64,000 nt of DNA from Paenibacillus antibioticophila (GCF_000455265.1 NZ_HG005140.1:277139-341138), one strand, 5' to 3'. Positions 35,433 through 44,882 are shown, numbered from the stretch's first letter. The notes: generated from the sequence alone by a model not told the origin. A program made the numbers and translations.

Positions 35433-35457
35433 AGGAGGCCTCTCATTCAGGCCTCCT
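35433..35457 (-). terminator. Hairpin, possible terminator after the duplicated fragment
   Basis: A 9-bp perfect stem AGGAGGCCT/AGGCCTCCT with a 7-nt loop; the flanks are A/T-rich but there is no long T-run. Confidence 0.4.
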
Positions 35458-35494
35458 GCTCTATTGGCAATCACGTCATGCCATCTATACGGTC

Positions 35495-35907
35495 GCTACG
35501 GCTGTATCTTATCTTTAAGCAATTGAACTTCTTCATCTCTAGGCTGCTGATCACCATAGCGTACCCGGTAATACGCCTCCAGAAGGGGATCCATTACATC
35601 ACGGTTCGTGTATGCCGCTGAAGTTCGTCTTCCTTTTCCATCAGTCAATGATACCTGCCGCCGAAGCTCCTGCTCCTGCTCTCTCGGTGTGAGCGAGAGT
35701 TGCTGCGATAGTCCTCTCGCTTCATCCAACTGCCGATGTCTTCGATAGAGGTATCGGATCCGATCCCGATTGTCTCGAAGCTTATCCCAGGCCTCCCCTT
35801 GCTTGAAAAGGCGTGCGGTCCATTTGCCCGCCCATTGTCCCCGGTTCTTTCCTGCCTTCCCCCGGATGGTGAGACGAACTTCTTCATCCTCATATTCTTG
35901 CTTGGCA
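35495..35907 (-). pseudogene. Duplicated 3' fragment of the DUF4129-type gene
   Basis: 413 bp matching 48168-48580 with 10 base differences by my count (about 97.6% identity), same orientation. It encodes the last ~137 residues (EYEDEEVRLTIRGKAGKNR to LLKDKIQP) of the membrane protein at 48169-49527 without its membrane part. An ATG and a few residues of unrelated sequence to 35933 give an open frame, but this is a detached fragment and probably not functional. It marks the left border of the 36-48 kb island. Confidence 0.85.
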
Positions 35908-35913
35908 TCTTTT

Positions 35914-36105
35914 GAAGTACAGGATAACAGCATTGCTCCTCTATTCGATCGAGGGAGACAGTCTGACCGTACAGCCAGATGGAACGCTCCAAGTGGTTAA
36001 TCCGACAGGTGGCAGGTTAACGGAAAGCTGAATGGATTGCTTCAAAATCTTACTGAGTCTAAGCAAATATGGATTCCCGTTGTTGAAGTGGAATCTATCC
36101 AGTAA
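35914..36105 (+). pseudogene. Frameshifted remnant of an unidentified gene
   Basis: Three short coding stretches line up in the same direction if two frameshifts are allowed: EVQDNSIAPLFD (frame of 35914), YSIEGDSLTVQPDGT plus LQVVNPTGG (frame of 35942), then KLNGLLQNLTESKQIWIP plus VVEVESIQ ending at TAA 36103. It looks like the C-terminus of a broken gene. I do not recognise the family. Confidence 0.35.
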
Positions 36106-36116
36106 TAGGCACAGCT

Positions 36117-36174
36117 ATTGGAAAGGGCACCACAGCGAGAACGTCGGGTTCTCGGCTGTGGTGCCCTTTCCAAT
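36117..36174. repeat. Long perfect-arm palindrome (about 26-bp arms)
   Basis: Left arm 36117-36142 and right arm 36149-36174 are inverted copies (ATTGGAAAGGGCACCACAGC on the outside) around a ~6-nt loop. It lies 14 bp after the stop of the dehydrogenase gene, the end of the island operon. There is no T-run on the minus side, so it may be an RNA-protecting hairpin or a weak terminator. Confidence 0.7.
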
Positions 36175-36188
36175 CATGCGGTTGTTCT

Positions 36189-37250
36189 TTATTCAAGCCC
36201 CTCGCCGGGGTAAATCATCACCTTGACACTGGTTTCCTTCTGCGTTCTGGCCAGCTCCACCGCCTTTTTGATATCGCTGAGAGCGAACTTATGCGTTATG
36301 ATCTTGCGGATATCATGCTTGCCACGGCTCAGGATTTGGATGGCGGACGGATAGGTATTGGCATAACGGAAAACACCGTATACGTCCAACTCTGCGTCGA
36401 TCAGCTCGCTGATATTGACCGATACGGCGTCTGTGGCTGGAAGGCCGACCAGCACAACCCGGCCACCGCGCTTGGCGAGACGGATCGTGTCGGCGATAGC
36501 TCCAGGATTTCCCGAGGTTTCGATGATTAGATCGAAGCCTTCGCCCCCGGTTACCGCAGCCACCCCTACGTCCAGGGAATGCGGGACGGACGGGTCGAAT
36601 ACGCCTTGTGCGCCCATTTCCATGGCAAGCTTGCGGCGGAAGTCCATCACATCGGTGCCGTACACCTGCGCGGCTCCGAGCATCTTCGCCGCTTCCAGCG
36701 TCAGTAAGCCGATCGGGCCGAGACCAAGTACCAATACCCGGTCGTGCGAGCGGATTCGGCCCCGGCTCACGGCGTGAAGCCCCACGGAAAGCGGCTCAAG
36801 CAGGGCGCCTTCCTCGAAGGACATCTCCGTAGGCAGCGGGAACAAGAAGTCGCTGCGGACGGTCACATACTCGGCCCAGGCCCCATCTACCGGCGGAGTG
36901 GCCATAAACACAACGTCCGGACACAGGTTGTAGCGCCCGCTCTTGCAGTACTCGCACGTACCGCAGGTGACGCCAGGCTCGACGGCAACCCGGTCGCCTA
37001 TACGCACGTTTTTGACTCGTTCCCCTGTTTTCACCACCACGCCGGCCAGCTCATGTCCGAGAATAATCGGCTGCTTCACTTCGTATCGACCAATCCGGCC
37101 GTGCTCATAATAATGCACGTCAGAGCCGCAAATCCCGATGCAGTGCACCTTGATCAAGGCTTCGTCCGCCCCCAGTTTCGGAACGGGAACCTGCCGGACC
37201 TCAAGCTTAAATGGCGCATCCAGTACGGCGGCTTGCATCATTTTCTCCAT
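36189..37250 (-). CDS. Zinc-dependent medium-chain dehydrogenase, sorbitol/polyol type
   Basis: 353 residues. It has the catalytic zinc ligands in CIGICGSDVHYY and GHELAG, the structural zinc cysteines in GVTCGTCEYCKSGRYNLCP, and the nucleotide site VLVLGLGPIGLLTLEAAKMLG. It resembles sorbitol/xylitol dehydrogenases, oxidising a polyol or sugar hydroxyl with NAD. Last gene of the island operon, 14 nt after the GH13 gene. The substrate is not readable; in this context a sugar alcohol or sugar derivative released by the operon is likely. Confidence 0.9.
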   Translation of the reverse strand: MEKMMQAAVLDAPFKLEVRQVPVPKLGADEALIKVHCIGICGSDVHYYEHGRIGRYEVKQPIILGHELAGVVVKTGERVKNVRIGDRVAVEPGVTCGTCEYCKSGRYNLCPDVVFMATPPVDGAWAEYVTVRSDFLFPLPTEMSFEEGALLEPLSVGLHAVSRGRIRSHDRVLVLGLGPIGLLTLEAAKMLGAAQVYGTDVMDFRRKLAMEMGAQGVFDPSVPHSLDVGVAAVTGGEGFDLIIETSGNPGAIADTIRLAKRGGRVVLVGLPATDAVSVNISELIDAELDVYGVFRYANTYPSAIQILSRGKHDIRKIITHKFALSDIKKAVELARTQKETSVKVMIYPGEGLE

Positions 37251-37264
37251 TGTCGTTCTCCTCC

Positions 37265-38947
37265 TTAGTCGTCCAGGCCAAATACGACGGCCTCATAAGG
37301 GCGCATGGTGAAGCGGTCTTGCTCTCGTTCCGAACGGTCGCCATAATTGGAAAACGCCACGCGCCGCTTGCGCCCGCCAAGCTCCTTTGGAATGGCAAAT
37401 TCCGGCGTATTGCCGTAGAAGTTCAAGACAATTAGGAACGCTTGCCCTTCGAACGTGCGCGAATAGGCGAAAATCTCCGGATGGTCCTCCAGCCAGCTAT
37501 CGTACTTGCCGTAAATCAGGGCCTCATGCTGCTTGCGGAAACGGATCAGTGCTTTGTAGTAGTTCAAGACGGAATCCGCCTCCTCAAGCTGCTGCTTCAC
37601 GTTGATATCGTGGTAATTCGGATTGGCATTGATCCAAGGCGAGCCGGTCGTAAACCCGCCGAACAGCGAATCGTCCCACTGCATTGGCGTTCGGGCATTG
37701 TCGCGGGCCCGGTAAGCGATCTTGCGCATCGTATCTTCCACGTCTTTGCCGTCCATCAGCCGCTCGCGGTAGAAATTGAAGATTTCCACGTCCCGGTAAT
37801 CTTCCAGCTCCCTGAACACCACGTTGGTCATGCCGATTTCCTGCCCCTGGTAAATGAACGGCGTGCCCTGCATCAACATGAAGAAGGTCGCCAGCATTTT
37901 GGCCGATTCTTTGGGATAATTTACGGGATCGCCAAAGCGGGAAACGGATCGGGGCTGGTCATGATTCTCCAGGTACAGGGCGTTCCAGCCAATGCCTTCG
38001 AGCCCCGTTTGCCATTTCTTCATAATTTGCTTCAACCGGGCCAAATCCCAAGACCCGAAGTCCCAGCGTCCCTCTTGCCCGAAATCCAGATTTACGTGCT
38101 CGAACTGGAAGATCATGTTGAAAGCCCCGTTCTGCTCGCCGATCCAGCGGTCGGCCTCTGAGATCGGTGCGCCGCTTGCTTCGCCCACCGTCATGATATC
38201 GTAATCGGCGAAGGCTTCCCGTTTGAACTGTTGCAGAAAATCGTGAATCCCCTCGATATTGCGGTGTCCGGCCATCGAATCCACATACCGGAGCCCGTGC
38301 GGATTCGGCATGTCCGGCAATCCCGACAGCTTTTTGATATGCGTGATCGCATCGACCCGGAACCCGTCGATGCCCTTATCCAGCCACCAGCGGATCATGT
38401 CGACCAGCTCCTGGCGGACTTCCGGATTCTCCATGTTCAAGTCCGGCTGCCTGCGTGAATACAAATGTAAGTAATACTGTTCGGTCATTTCGTCGTATTC
38501 CCAGGCGGAGCCGTTAAACATCGACTCCCAGTTATTCGGCTCTGCCCCGTCCTTGCCATCCCGCCAAATATAATAATCGCGCTTCGGATTGTGGCGGGAA
38601 GAGCGGGATTCAATAAACCACGGATGCTCGTCGGACGTATGATTGATCACCAGATCCATGATCACCTTCATCCCGCGTTCGTGAATGCCGGACAACAGCT
38701 TGTCAAAGTCCTCCATCGTGCCGAATTCGTCCATGATGTCCTGATAATCGCTGATATCGTAGCCGTTATCGTCATTGGGAGACTTATAGACCGGAGAAAT
38801 CCAAATCACATCGATGCCCAGTTCCTTCAAATAGTCCAGTTTGGCCATGATGCCGGGAAGATCGCCGATCCCGTCTCCGTTCGAGTCCATGAAGCTACGC
38901 GGATAGATTTGATACGCGACGGCTTCCTTCCACCATATCTTTCGCAT
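37265..38947 (-). CDS. GH13_31 alpha-glucosidase (oligo-1,6-glucosidase-like)
   Basis: 560 residues, cytoplasmic. GH13 motifs: DLVINHTSDEHPW (98-110), nucleophile D199 in DGFRVDAI, acid E256 in VGEASG and LENHDQPRSVSRFGD. The residue after the nucleophile is Ala200; in this subfamily Val there goes with alpha-1,6 preference while Ala or Thr goes with alpha-1,4, so it may be a broad or alpha-1,4-acting enzyme. GGGGGAG precedes the ATG. It lies in the island operon between ribokinase and the dehydrogenase, suggesting that the imported compound carries an alpha-glucosyl unit (inference). Confidence 0.9.
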   Translation of the reverse strand: MRKIWWKEAVAYQIYPRSFMDSNGDGIGDLPGIMAKLDYLKELGIDVIWISPVYKSPNDDNGYDISDYQDIMDEFGTMEDFDKLLSGIHERGMKVIMDLVINHTSDEHPWFIESRSSRHNPKRDYYIWRDGKDGAEPNNWESMFNGSAWEYDEMTEQYYLHLYSRRQPDLNMENPEVRQELVDMIRWWLDKGIDGFRVDAITHIKKLSGLPDMPNPHGLRYVDSMAGHRNIEGIHDFLQQFKREAFADYDIMTVGEASGAPISEADRWIGEQNGAFNMIFQFEHVNLDFGQEGRWDFGSWDLARLKQIMKKWQTGLEGIGWNALYLENHDQPRSVSRFGDPVNYPKESAKMLATFFMLMQGTPFIYQGQEIGMTNVVFRELEDYRDVEIFNFYRERLMDGKDVEDTMRKIAYRARDNARTPMQWDDSLFGGFTTGSPWINANPNYHDINVKQQLEEADSVLNYYKALIRFRKQHEALIYGKYDSWLEDHPEIFAYSRTFEGQAFLIVLNFYGNTPEFAIPKELGGRKRRVAFSNYGDRSEREQDRFTMRPYEAVVFGLDD

Positions 38948-39020
38948 TTTTTCTCCCCCATGTAAAGAAACAATTTATTACTGCGATTTTCATGAAATTT
39001 TCATAATTGGATAGAATAAT

Positions 39021-39965
39021 TCAATACGCGCGCTCCATAAGCTGCTCAACCTCCGCCGCTTCGGGCATTCCGTTCTGCGCGCCGAATTTGGTCACCGCCA
39101 GCGCCGATGCGGCCACGGCATACTCGGCGGCTTGCTTCATGCTCCAGCCTCTGGCGACGGATACCGCTAGGGCGGCGTTAAAACAGTCTCCGGCCCCCGT
39201 CGTGTCCGTCACATCCATCTTCATGCCGGGGATATGGAACGTATGCCCGGATGCGTTCATATATACTACGCCGTCCGCACCCAGCGTAACCATAATCGAA
39301 GGCAATCCCTTGTCGATCATCTTCTGCATCGCCATATGCAAGACCGTAAAATCGTTTGCGGTCAAAATCTCCGGCGCGCCCGCCAATATCGATAGCTCTT
39401 GGCGGTTTGGCGTCAGCGTATACAAAAGCGGGTAGATTTCCTCTGGCAGCGGATGGGCGGGAGCCGGATTGAGAATAACCTTCTTCCCTTTCCCGTACGC
39501 ATATTTGATGCACTCTACCACGGTATCCGGCGGGATCTCAAGCTGCAGCAGCACAACATCCGCGCGGTCGATATAAGACTTGCGGGCCTCGATGTCAGGC
39601 CAGGTAATTTTCCCGTTGGCGCCGGGCACAACGACGATGCGGTTGTCCTGGTCGTGAATCCAGATCGATGCCACTCCGGTCTTCTCCTCCGGCATCACGG
39701 TCAACGACTGTACGATGGAATGCTGGTTTAACTCCTGAAGCATCTGCTCGCCGAAGCGATCTTTGCCGACCGCACCAATAAAGGAAGTATCCATTCCGAG
39801 GCGGGCGGCGGCCACCGCTTGATTCGCCCCTTTTCCTCCCGGCAGCAGCCTCATCTCGCTGCCCATAATTGTCTCGCCTTTTTCCGGGAGAAACGGGGTC
39901 TCTATGACAATATCCATATTAATACTGCCAATGACGACAATATTAGGACCTTGAGTGCCTATCAT
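39021..39965 (-). CDS. rbsK: Ribokinase (PfkB family)
   Basis: 314 residues. Starts with VVIGSINMDIVIETPFLPEKG and has MRLLPGGKGANQAVAAARLG and the anion-hole/catalytic TTGAGDCFNAALAV, both typical of ribokinase. It phosphorylates D-ribose to ribose 5-phosphate. Its ATG overlaps the stop of the LacI gene (ATGA). With a nucleoside hydrolase and an ADP-ribosylglycohydrolase-fold protein in the same operon it fits a pathway that frees ribose. Confidence 0.92.
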   Translation of the reverse strand: MIGTQGPNIVVIGSINMDIVIETPFLPEKGETIMGSEMRLLPGGKGANQAVAAARLGMDTSFIGAVGKDRFGEQMLQELNQHSIVQSLTVMPEEKTGVASIWIHDQDNRIVVVPGANGKITWPDIEARKSYIDRADVVLLQLEIPPDTVVECIKYAYGKGKKVILNPAPAHPLPEEIYPLLYTLTPNRQELSILAGAPEILTANDFTVLHMAMQKMIDKGLPSIMVTLGADGVVYMNASGHTFHIPGMKMDVTDTTGAGDCFNAALAVSVARGWSMKQAAEYAVAASALAVTKFGAQNGMPEAAEVEQLMERAY

Positions 39966-40972
39966 TTCTTCTCACTTTCCCTTCGTGTTGAATCCCTGAT
40001 GATTAACGACACGTTGATCTCTATCATTTCCGAATCGAATTTGGTGTCCCGGGCTTCGATTTGTTTAATCAGGATGCGGGCTGCTTTTTCTCCCATTTCA
40101 TAAATAGGCTGGGCGACGGTCGTCAGCTCGGGTTCGATAATCTCAGCCAGCTTGATGCCGTCAAAGCCGCAAACGGCGATATCGTCCGGAACCTTGACGC
40201 CTCTCCGGTGCAGCGCCTTAAGCGCGCCGATCGCCATAAAATCATTGCCGGCGAATATGCCGTCAATGTCGGGATGGCGCAGCAGCAGTGTCTCCACCGC
40301 CTGCATCCCGCCTTCGAGCTGGAAGTGGCCCGGAGCCATCAGTGACGGGGTATACCATGAAAAAGATTTGACGTAATCCTCGTAGCCGTTAAGCCTTTCC
40401 TGGGCGGTGACGATCTCTTGCGGACCGTAGATGTGGGCGATTTTCCGGCAGCCGATATCCAGCAGATGCTTGACGGCAAACTGGGCCCCCTCGTAGTTGT
40501 TGCAGCGGATCAGCGTGCATTTCTGCGTGTCGGACGAACGGTCCAGCACAACCACGGGAATGTTCTCCCGGCCGAGCTTGCTCAACTCCTCCTGCGTCAA
40601 ATAGTTGGACGCATAGATGATCCCGTCGATCCGCCGTTTGCGCAGCGCCTCCAGATAGGTCTTCTCTTTGAAATCCTGATTATCGGAATTGCAGAAGAAG
40701 ACGGTATACCCCCGCTGCTGGCAAATATCCTCAACGGCCCTAGCCAGTTCGGAGAAGAAGGGATTCGTAATATCCGGCAGGATCAGCGCAATCGTAGGCA
40801 TGCTTCGATCCGCCAGCCGGCGGAAGATCAGCGGCTCGTATCCGAGCCGATCCATCGCTTCCATAATCCGCTGTTCGGCCTGCTTGCTGACATATCCGTT
40901 TTGATTTACCATGCGGGATACCGTTGCAATCGATACCCCGGCCATTTCCGCCACATCTTTGATTGTTGCCAA
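39962..40972 (-). CDS. LacI-family regulator of the island operon
   Basis: 336 residues starting at a TTG codon with a weak ribosome binding site. The helix-turn-helix is ATIKDVAEMAGVSIATVSRMVN; the hinge region and effector domain follow, with GIFAGNDFMAIGALKALHRRG and VCGFDGIKLAEIIEPELTTV. It sits in the middle of the operon. It is the natural candidate for binding the paired operators at 47213-47232 and 47381-47400. Ribose or a riboside would be a reasonable inducer (inference). Confidence 0.92.
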   Translation of the reverse strand: MATIKDVAEMAGVSIATVSRMVNQNGYVSKQAEQRIMEAMDRLGYEPLIFRRLADRSMPTIALILPDITNPFFSELARAVEDICQQRGYTVFFCNSDNQDFKEKTYLEALRKRRIDGIIYASNYLTQEELSKLGRENIPVVVLDRSSDTQKCTLIRCNNYEGAQFAVKHLLDIGCRKIAHIYGPQEIVTAQERLNGYEDYVKSFSWYTPSLMAPGHFQLEGGMQAVETLLLRHPDIDGIFAGNDFMAIGALKALHRRGVKVPDDIAVCGFDGIKLAEIIEPELTTVAQPIYEMGEKAARILIKQIEARDTKFDSEMIEINVSLIIRDSTRRESEKK

Positions 40973-41003
40973 GATTCAACACCACCACATCAAATATCTA
41001 TAT

Positions 41004-43145
41004 TTATACTAAAGATCTTACTTGATAAGACGAGTAGGCCGTACGGCTGCCGCCGGAGTTGCCGAAGCCGATGGAGCCGCGCAGGTAAGGCGCATCCTCG
41101 TCGCGGAAGCGAAGCGCCGCATTCCCGTCGATCGAGACCTCGATCAGTGAGCCCTGGACCCGAACTTCGACCTCGTATTCTATACCGTGCTTCCACGGAA
41201 ACGGCTTGGATTCGAGCTCCCTGTAGCCTTCAAAATTTTTGTGCAAAGCAATCGTTTGTCCCGGAGCCAATCCGACGGCATAGCTCCTCATCGCCCCCTG
41301 GACACGGAACAAAACAGAGTGATGATCGCCGGAAAGGGGCTTCAGTTTGACCCGGAACAGGTAATCGTTCCACCGGTGCGAGCCCGTATAGCATTCAGCC
41401 GGTTCAAAGCCATGGCCGCCGGCCAGCCTACCATCCTCCAGCCTCCAAATTCCCCGCAGATAGGTAAGCTGGGACACCGTCTGGTGCAGGGCATTCCATT
41501 TCTCCATCCGCTGGGAAGCGAAATCGATGGCATAGTCGGCAGGCCCATATATTTTCATCTCGTCCAGGAACCACTTCAGCGAGAACGATTTCTCCCGCAG
41601 GCTGGAATCTCCGCTGACCGCATACTCCATGCCGATTTTGCCGATGATGAAATCATCGGCATAAGGGATCCGATAGCTCACCTTCTGCCATTCCCCGTTC
41701 AATATGAACAGATTACTGTACAAGCGGCGCCCGGTGAGGTCGTCCTCGGCGAACAGGCGCACATGCAGCCCCGTACCTACCGATTCATCGAGCTTCAGCC
41801 AAGCCTCTACGGTTTGGCCGGGATATACGGTCGGCGAAATGTCCGGATCATAGCGGCTGTCGTCGAAGTCGCTCGGAGATCCGTAGGTGAGGAAAAACAC
41901 ATCGAAGGTCGTTCCCGTAAATACGGAAGGCGCCGTCAGCTGCAAGGAACGCCGCCCTTTATAAGCCTCGCGGCTCGTATTGGCGAGCAGGATCCGCTCA
42001 TTCCCACGGTATTTCCACTCCAGCGCGTGTGTGGAGCCCGGCAGCTCGAAATGCAGATGATGCGTACTGCCGTCCTGCAGGATGTCTTCCCACCCTGGAA
42101 TTTCCTCATCGTTCAGCTTGACCGCCAGCCTGGCCGTATCGGTCACGAGCTGCGGGATTGTTTGCAGGTTCAAGCTGCCGACGATACCGGAACAGCAGAC
42201 AAAATCGTTGATCGGGGTGGTCCATTTCCGTTCGATTCCCTCCGGTCCGTTAAGGACGCCGAGAATCGTGCCGACGTTGCCGACATTGCAGTCCGTGTCC
42301 CAGCCGCACATGTTGCAGATATTAATCGTGCGGCTGAAATCTCCTTGTCCGTACAATAAGGATAACACGATTACGGCCGCATTAGGAATTATATGACAGA
42401 CCCCTTCGTAATGCTGGTAGCCATACTTGTCTTTGACATAGGCGAATGCTTCACGCCAATCGTCCGGATGCTGCTTGCAGAAGGCGATGACATCCCGCGC
42501 CATCTGTGCGTAATCGCTGGTTTCCTCGATTACGGGCAAGCCATCCTCCACGATATCTTCGATCCGCTCCCTTACAAATGCGGAGGCGATGCAAGCCGCG
42601 ATAAACCGTCCACCGCGGATTCCGTCCCCGCCGTGGGTCACGCTCGACATCATGCCCGCGAGCTCGGCCGCCTTCTCCAGGTCGCCCGGGCAGACGAGCC
42701 CCCAGCAGTCGGAGAAGATCTGACCGCCGATCTGCTCCGCCGTCGTTCTGCCGTTTTGCTCGATCGATCCGGACTGCGGAGCCGGTACGCCATTTTTCAA
42801 ATTCATATAAGCCGTATGTTCGGTGGAAACCCCGTAGCCTCCCCACCAGAAGAAGCCGTGCCCTTCTCCCGTATAGTTCCGCAGCGTATGGCCCATTTCC
42901 TGCGCCGTCAATCGCGCCGGTTCAAAATCGTCCAGCGCCCGCATGAACAATGCAGGACCGTTAATGTCGTCATCGGCTGCGAAATGTTTAAAGAAATAAG
43001 GATAATCCGTAATTTCGCCGAACGTTTGCTCAATTCTCTCGTAAGACCAGCCTTCGATGTTGGCGCCATGGATCACGCCGATCACTTTTCCCAGCCAGCC
43101 TCCGTACAATCTCTCCATATAATCGTTAGGAAACTTCATCCTCAT
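41004..43145 (-). CDS. ADP-ribosylglycohydrolase-fold protein fused to beta-sandwich domain
   Basis: About 713 residues, no signal peptide. The N-terminal ~330 residues match the ADP-ribosylglycohydrolase (DraG/ARH) fold: LYGGWLGKVIGV, AADDDINGPALF (metal-binding aspartates) and CGWDTDCNVGNVGTILG, the second metal motif. The C-terminal half (about 350-714) is one or two jelly-roll domains resembling LamG/3-keto-disaccharide-hydrolase modules (GIWRLEDGRLAGG ... SIGFGNSGGSRTAY). DraG-type enzymes cleave alpha-ribosyl bonds with two Mg ions. The fusion to a sugar-binding type domain inside a sugar-import operon argues for a small riboside or other glycoside as substrate, not a modified protein (inference). 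The start is one of two close ATGs. Confidence 0.88.
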   Translation of the reverse strand: MRMKFPNDYMERLYGGWLGKVIGVIHGANIEGWSYERIEQTFGEITDYPYFFKHFAADDDINGPALFMRALDDFEPARLTAQEMGHTLRNYTGEGHGFFWWGGYGVSTEHTAYMNLKNGVPAPQSGSIEQNGRTTAEQIGGQIFSDCWGLVCPGDLEKAAELAGMMSSVTHGGDGIRGGRFIAACIASAFVRERIEDIVEDGLPVIEETSDYAQMARDVIAFCKQHPDDWREAFAYVKDKYGYQHYEGVCHIIPNAAVIVLSLLYGQGDFSRTINICNMCGWDTDCNVGNVGTILGVLNGPEGIERKWTTPINDFVCCSGIVGSLNLQTIPQLVTDTARLAVKLNDEEIPGWEDILQDGSTHHLHFELPGSTHALEWKYRGNERILLANTSREAYKGRRSLQLTAPSVFTGTTFDVFFLTYGSPSDFDDSRYDPDISPTVYPGQTVEAWLKLDESVGTGLHVRLFAEDDLTGRRLYSNLFILNGEWQKVSYRIPYADDFIIGKIGMEYAVSGDSSLREKSFSLKWFLDEMKIYGPADYAIDFASQRMEKWNALHQTVSQLTYLRGIWRLEDGRLAGGHGFEPAECYTGSHRWNDYLFRVKLKPLSGDHHSVLFRVQGAMRSYAVGLAPGQTIALHKNFEGYRELESKPFPWKHGIEYEVEVRVQGSLIEVSIDGNAALRFRDEDAPYLRGSIGFGNSGGSRTAYSSYQVRSLV

Positions 43146-43156
43146 CACCCCGATGG

Positions 43157-43996
43157 TTAGCTTTTAACGGCCCCGCCCGTAAGTCCCGCAATGATCTGCT
43201 TCTGGAAGAACACATAGACCAGCATGATCGGAATCACAGTCATGACGAACGAAGCGAAAGCCAAATTATAATTGAAGGAATACTGCGACTTGAAGTTATA
43301 TTGGAACAACGGAAGCGTCCAGTACGTCTCCGATTTGTTCAAAATCAATAGCGGCAACAGGAAGTCGTTCCAAATCCAGAAGGAATTGACGATAATCACC
43401 GTTGCCGTAAGCGGAGCCAGCAATGGGAAGATGACCGAGCGATAGGTTCTGAGCTTGGAGCAGCCATCCACCTCGGCTGCTTCTTCCAGTTCTTTCGGAA
43501 TCGTCGTGCGAATATAACCTACGTATAGAAACACGCCTTGCGTCAACGCATACGTGACATAAAGCAGAATCAGGCCAAAACGGTTCAGCAAATCCAGTTC
43601 CGTCATCAGTCTGGTAACCGGCAGCATAATGACCTGAAACGGGATGATAATCCCCATAATAAATAAAATATACAGCGATTTGAAATACCATTTGTTCATA
43701 TTGCGACTGATCGCATAGGCCGTAAGCGGCACCACGAGCAGGATCAGGGCGATGGCAACCACCGTGATCAATACCGAGTTGGTGAAAAACTGCGCGAAAT
43801 CGTTGTTGAACAATACTTCTTGGAAATTCCCCAAATACAACTCCGAAGGAAAAGCGAAGAAATTCCTTGCGCTCTCCTTGCTGGTCTTAAAGGCCGTAAT
43901 CACGGTTAGGTACAACGGTAAAAAGACGACCACGAGGCCGGATGACAACAGGATGTAGCTGATTGCGGATAATCTTTTTTCGCTGCTGCTGTTCAT
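43157..43996 (-). CDS. ABC sugar importer permease, MalG type (island)
   Basis: 279 residues with six predicted helices; EAA loop ELEEAAEVDGCSKLRTYRSV and C-terminus FFQKQIIAGLTGGAVKS. The start overlaps the stop of the partner permease by 1 nt (TAATG). It belongs to the CUT1 family, which normally carries di- and oligosaccharides or glycosides rather than free nucleosides. Confidence 0.92.
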   Translation of the reverse strand: MNSSSEKRLSAISYILLSSGLVVVFLPLYLTVITAFKTSKESARNFFAFPSELYLGNFQEVLFNNDFAQFFTNSVLITVVAIALILLVVPLTAYAISRNMNKWYFKSLYILFIMGIIIPFQVIMLPVTRLMTELDLLNRFGLILLYVTYALTQGVFLYVGYIRTTIPKELEEAAEVDGCSKLRTYRSVIFPLLAPLTATVIIVNSFWIWNDFLLPLLILNKSETYWTLPLFQYNFKSQYSFNYNLAFASFVMTVIPIMLVYVFFQKQIIAGLTGGAVKS

Positions 43997-44865
43997 TACG
44001 CATTCACCTCGAGTCTGCTCATGGAACGGATCTGCACGATCGAGACGATGGCGATGATCACGAACAGAATGATCGCCAGCGAGCTCGCGTAGCTAAATTT
44101 AAATTCCTGAAACGCGAAATTGTAGACGAGCAAACCAACGCTTTCCGTCTTTCTGCCGGGTCCGCCTCCCGTCATCGCCATAATGTAATCGAACGCGGTG
44201 AGCCCGCTTTTGGCCGAAAGGATAACGACGATATTCAGGGTCGGGATCAGAAACGGAATCACGACGGAGCGGAATCGCTGCCAGGGAGTCGCACCGTCCA
44301 GGCTGGCCGCTTCAATCAAGTCTTTGGGTACGCTCTGCAAGGCGGCCAGGAATAGCAGCGTCGGAATGGCCAAGCCCTGCCACAGGCTTACGAACAGCAG
44401 GCCGAAGAAAGCCCAATCCGGATTAGACAGCAAATTCCGCGAGAGCACATCCGAGCCGATAGCCTTGCCAAAAGCGGGAAGAGCTTGTGAGAACAGTTGG
44501 TTGAAAATCAATCCTACGGTAATCATGCTCAGCACGGCAGGAATAAAATACGTCGTCCGGTAAAACGATTGAAACCGGCGAACGCGATTGAGCAGAACGG
44601 CGATCAGTACGGCAAGCACAACGGTCAGAACGATCAAGCCAAATGCGTATTTAAAGGTAAAACCCAAGCTGTTCAGGATCCGGTCGTCCTGAGCCAGCCG
44701 TACGTAATTATCCACCCCAATGAAATGACTCGTCTTGCTCAGCCCGTCCCAATCGCTCAGACTGTACAAAAAGCCGTTCACCATCGGGTAAAGGAAGAAA
44801 ACAGCGTACAACAGAAGCGCTGGGAGCGTAAACAGGTAATGGGCATATCTGTTGATGGTTTTCAT
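43996..44865 (-). CDS. ABC sugar importer permease, MalF type (island)
   Basis: About 289 residues with six predicted helices, first helix LPALLLYAVFFLYPMVNGFL and EAA loop DLIEAASLDGATPWQRFRSV. I chose the ATG at 44865, with GAGGGGG 7 nt upstream, over the one at 44880. It is separated from the binding-protein gene by an attenuator-like hairpin. Confidence 0.9.
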   Translation of the reverse strand: MKTINRYAHYLFTLPALLLYAVFFLYPMVNGFLYSLSDWDGLSKTSHFIGVDNYVRLAQDDRILNSLGFTFKYAFGLIVLTVVLAVLIAVLLNRVRRFQSFYRTTYFIPAVLSMITVGLIFNQLFSQALPAFGKAIGSDVLSRNLLSNPDWAFFGLLFVSLWQGLAIPTLLFLAALQSVPKDLIEAASLDGATPWQRFRSVVIPFLIPTLNIVVILSAKSGLTAFDYIMAMTGGGPGRKTESVGLLVYNFAFQEFKFSYASSLAIILFVIIAIVSIVQIRSMSRLEVNA

Positions 44866-44882
44866 CACAATCCCCCTCATTT

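Noticed and set aside
35496-35933. The 145-codon frame as an independent gene
   Set aside because: Its sequence is the tail of the gene at 48169-49527; the first residues come from junction sequence and there is no proper start region.
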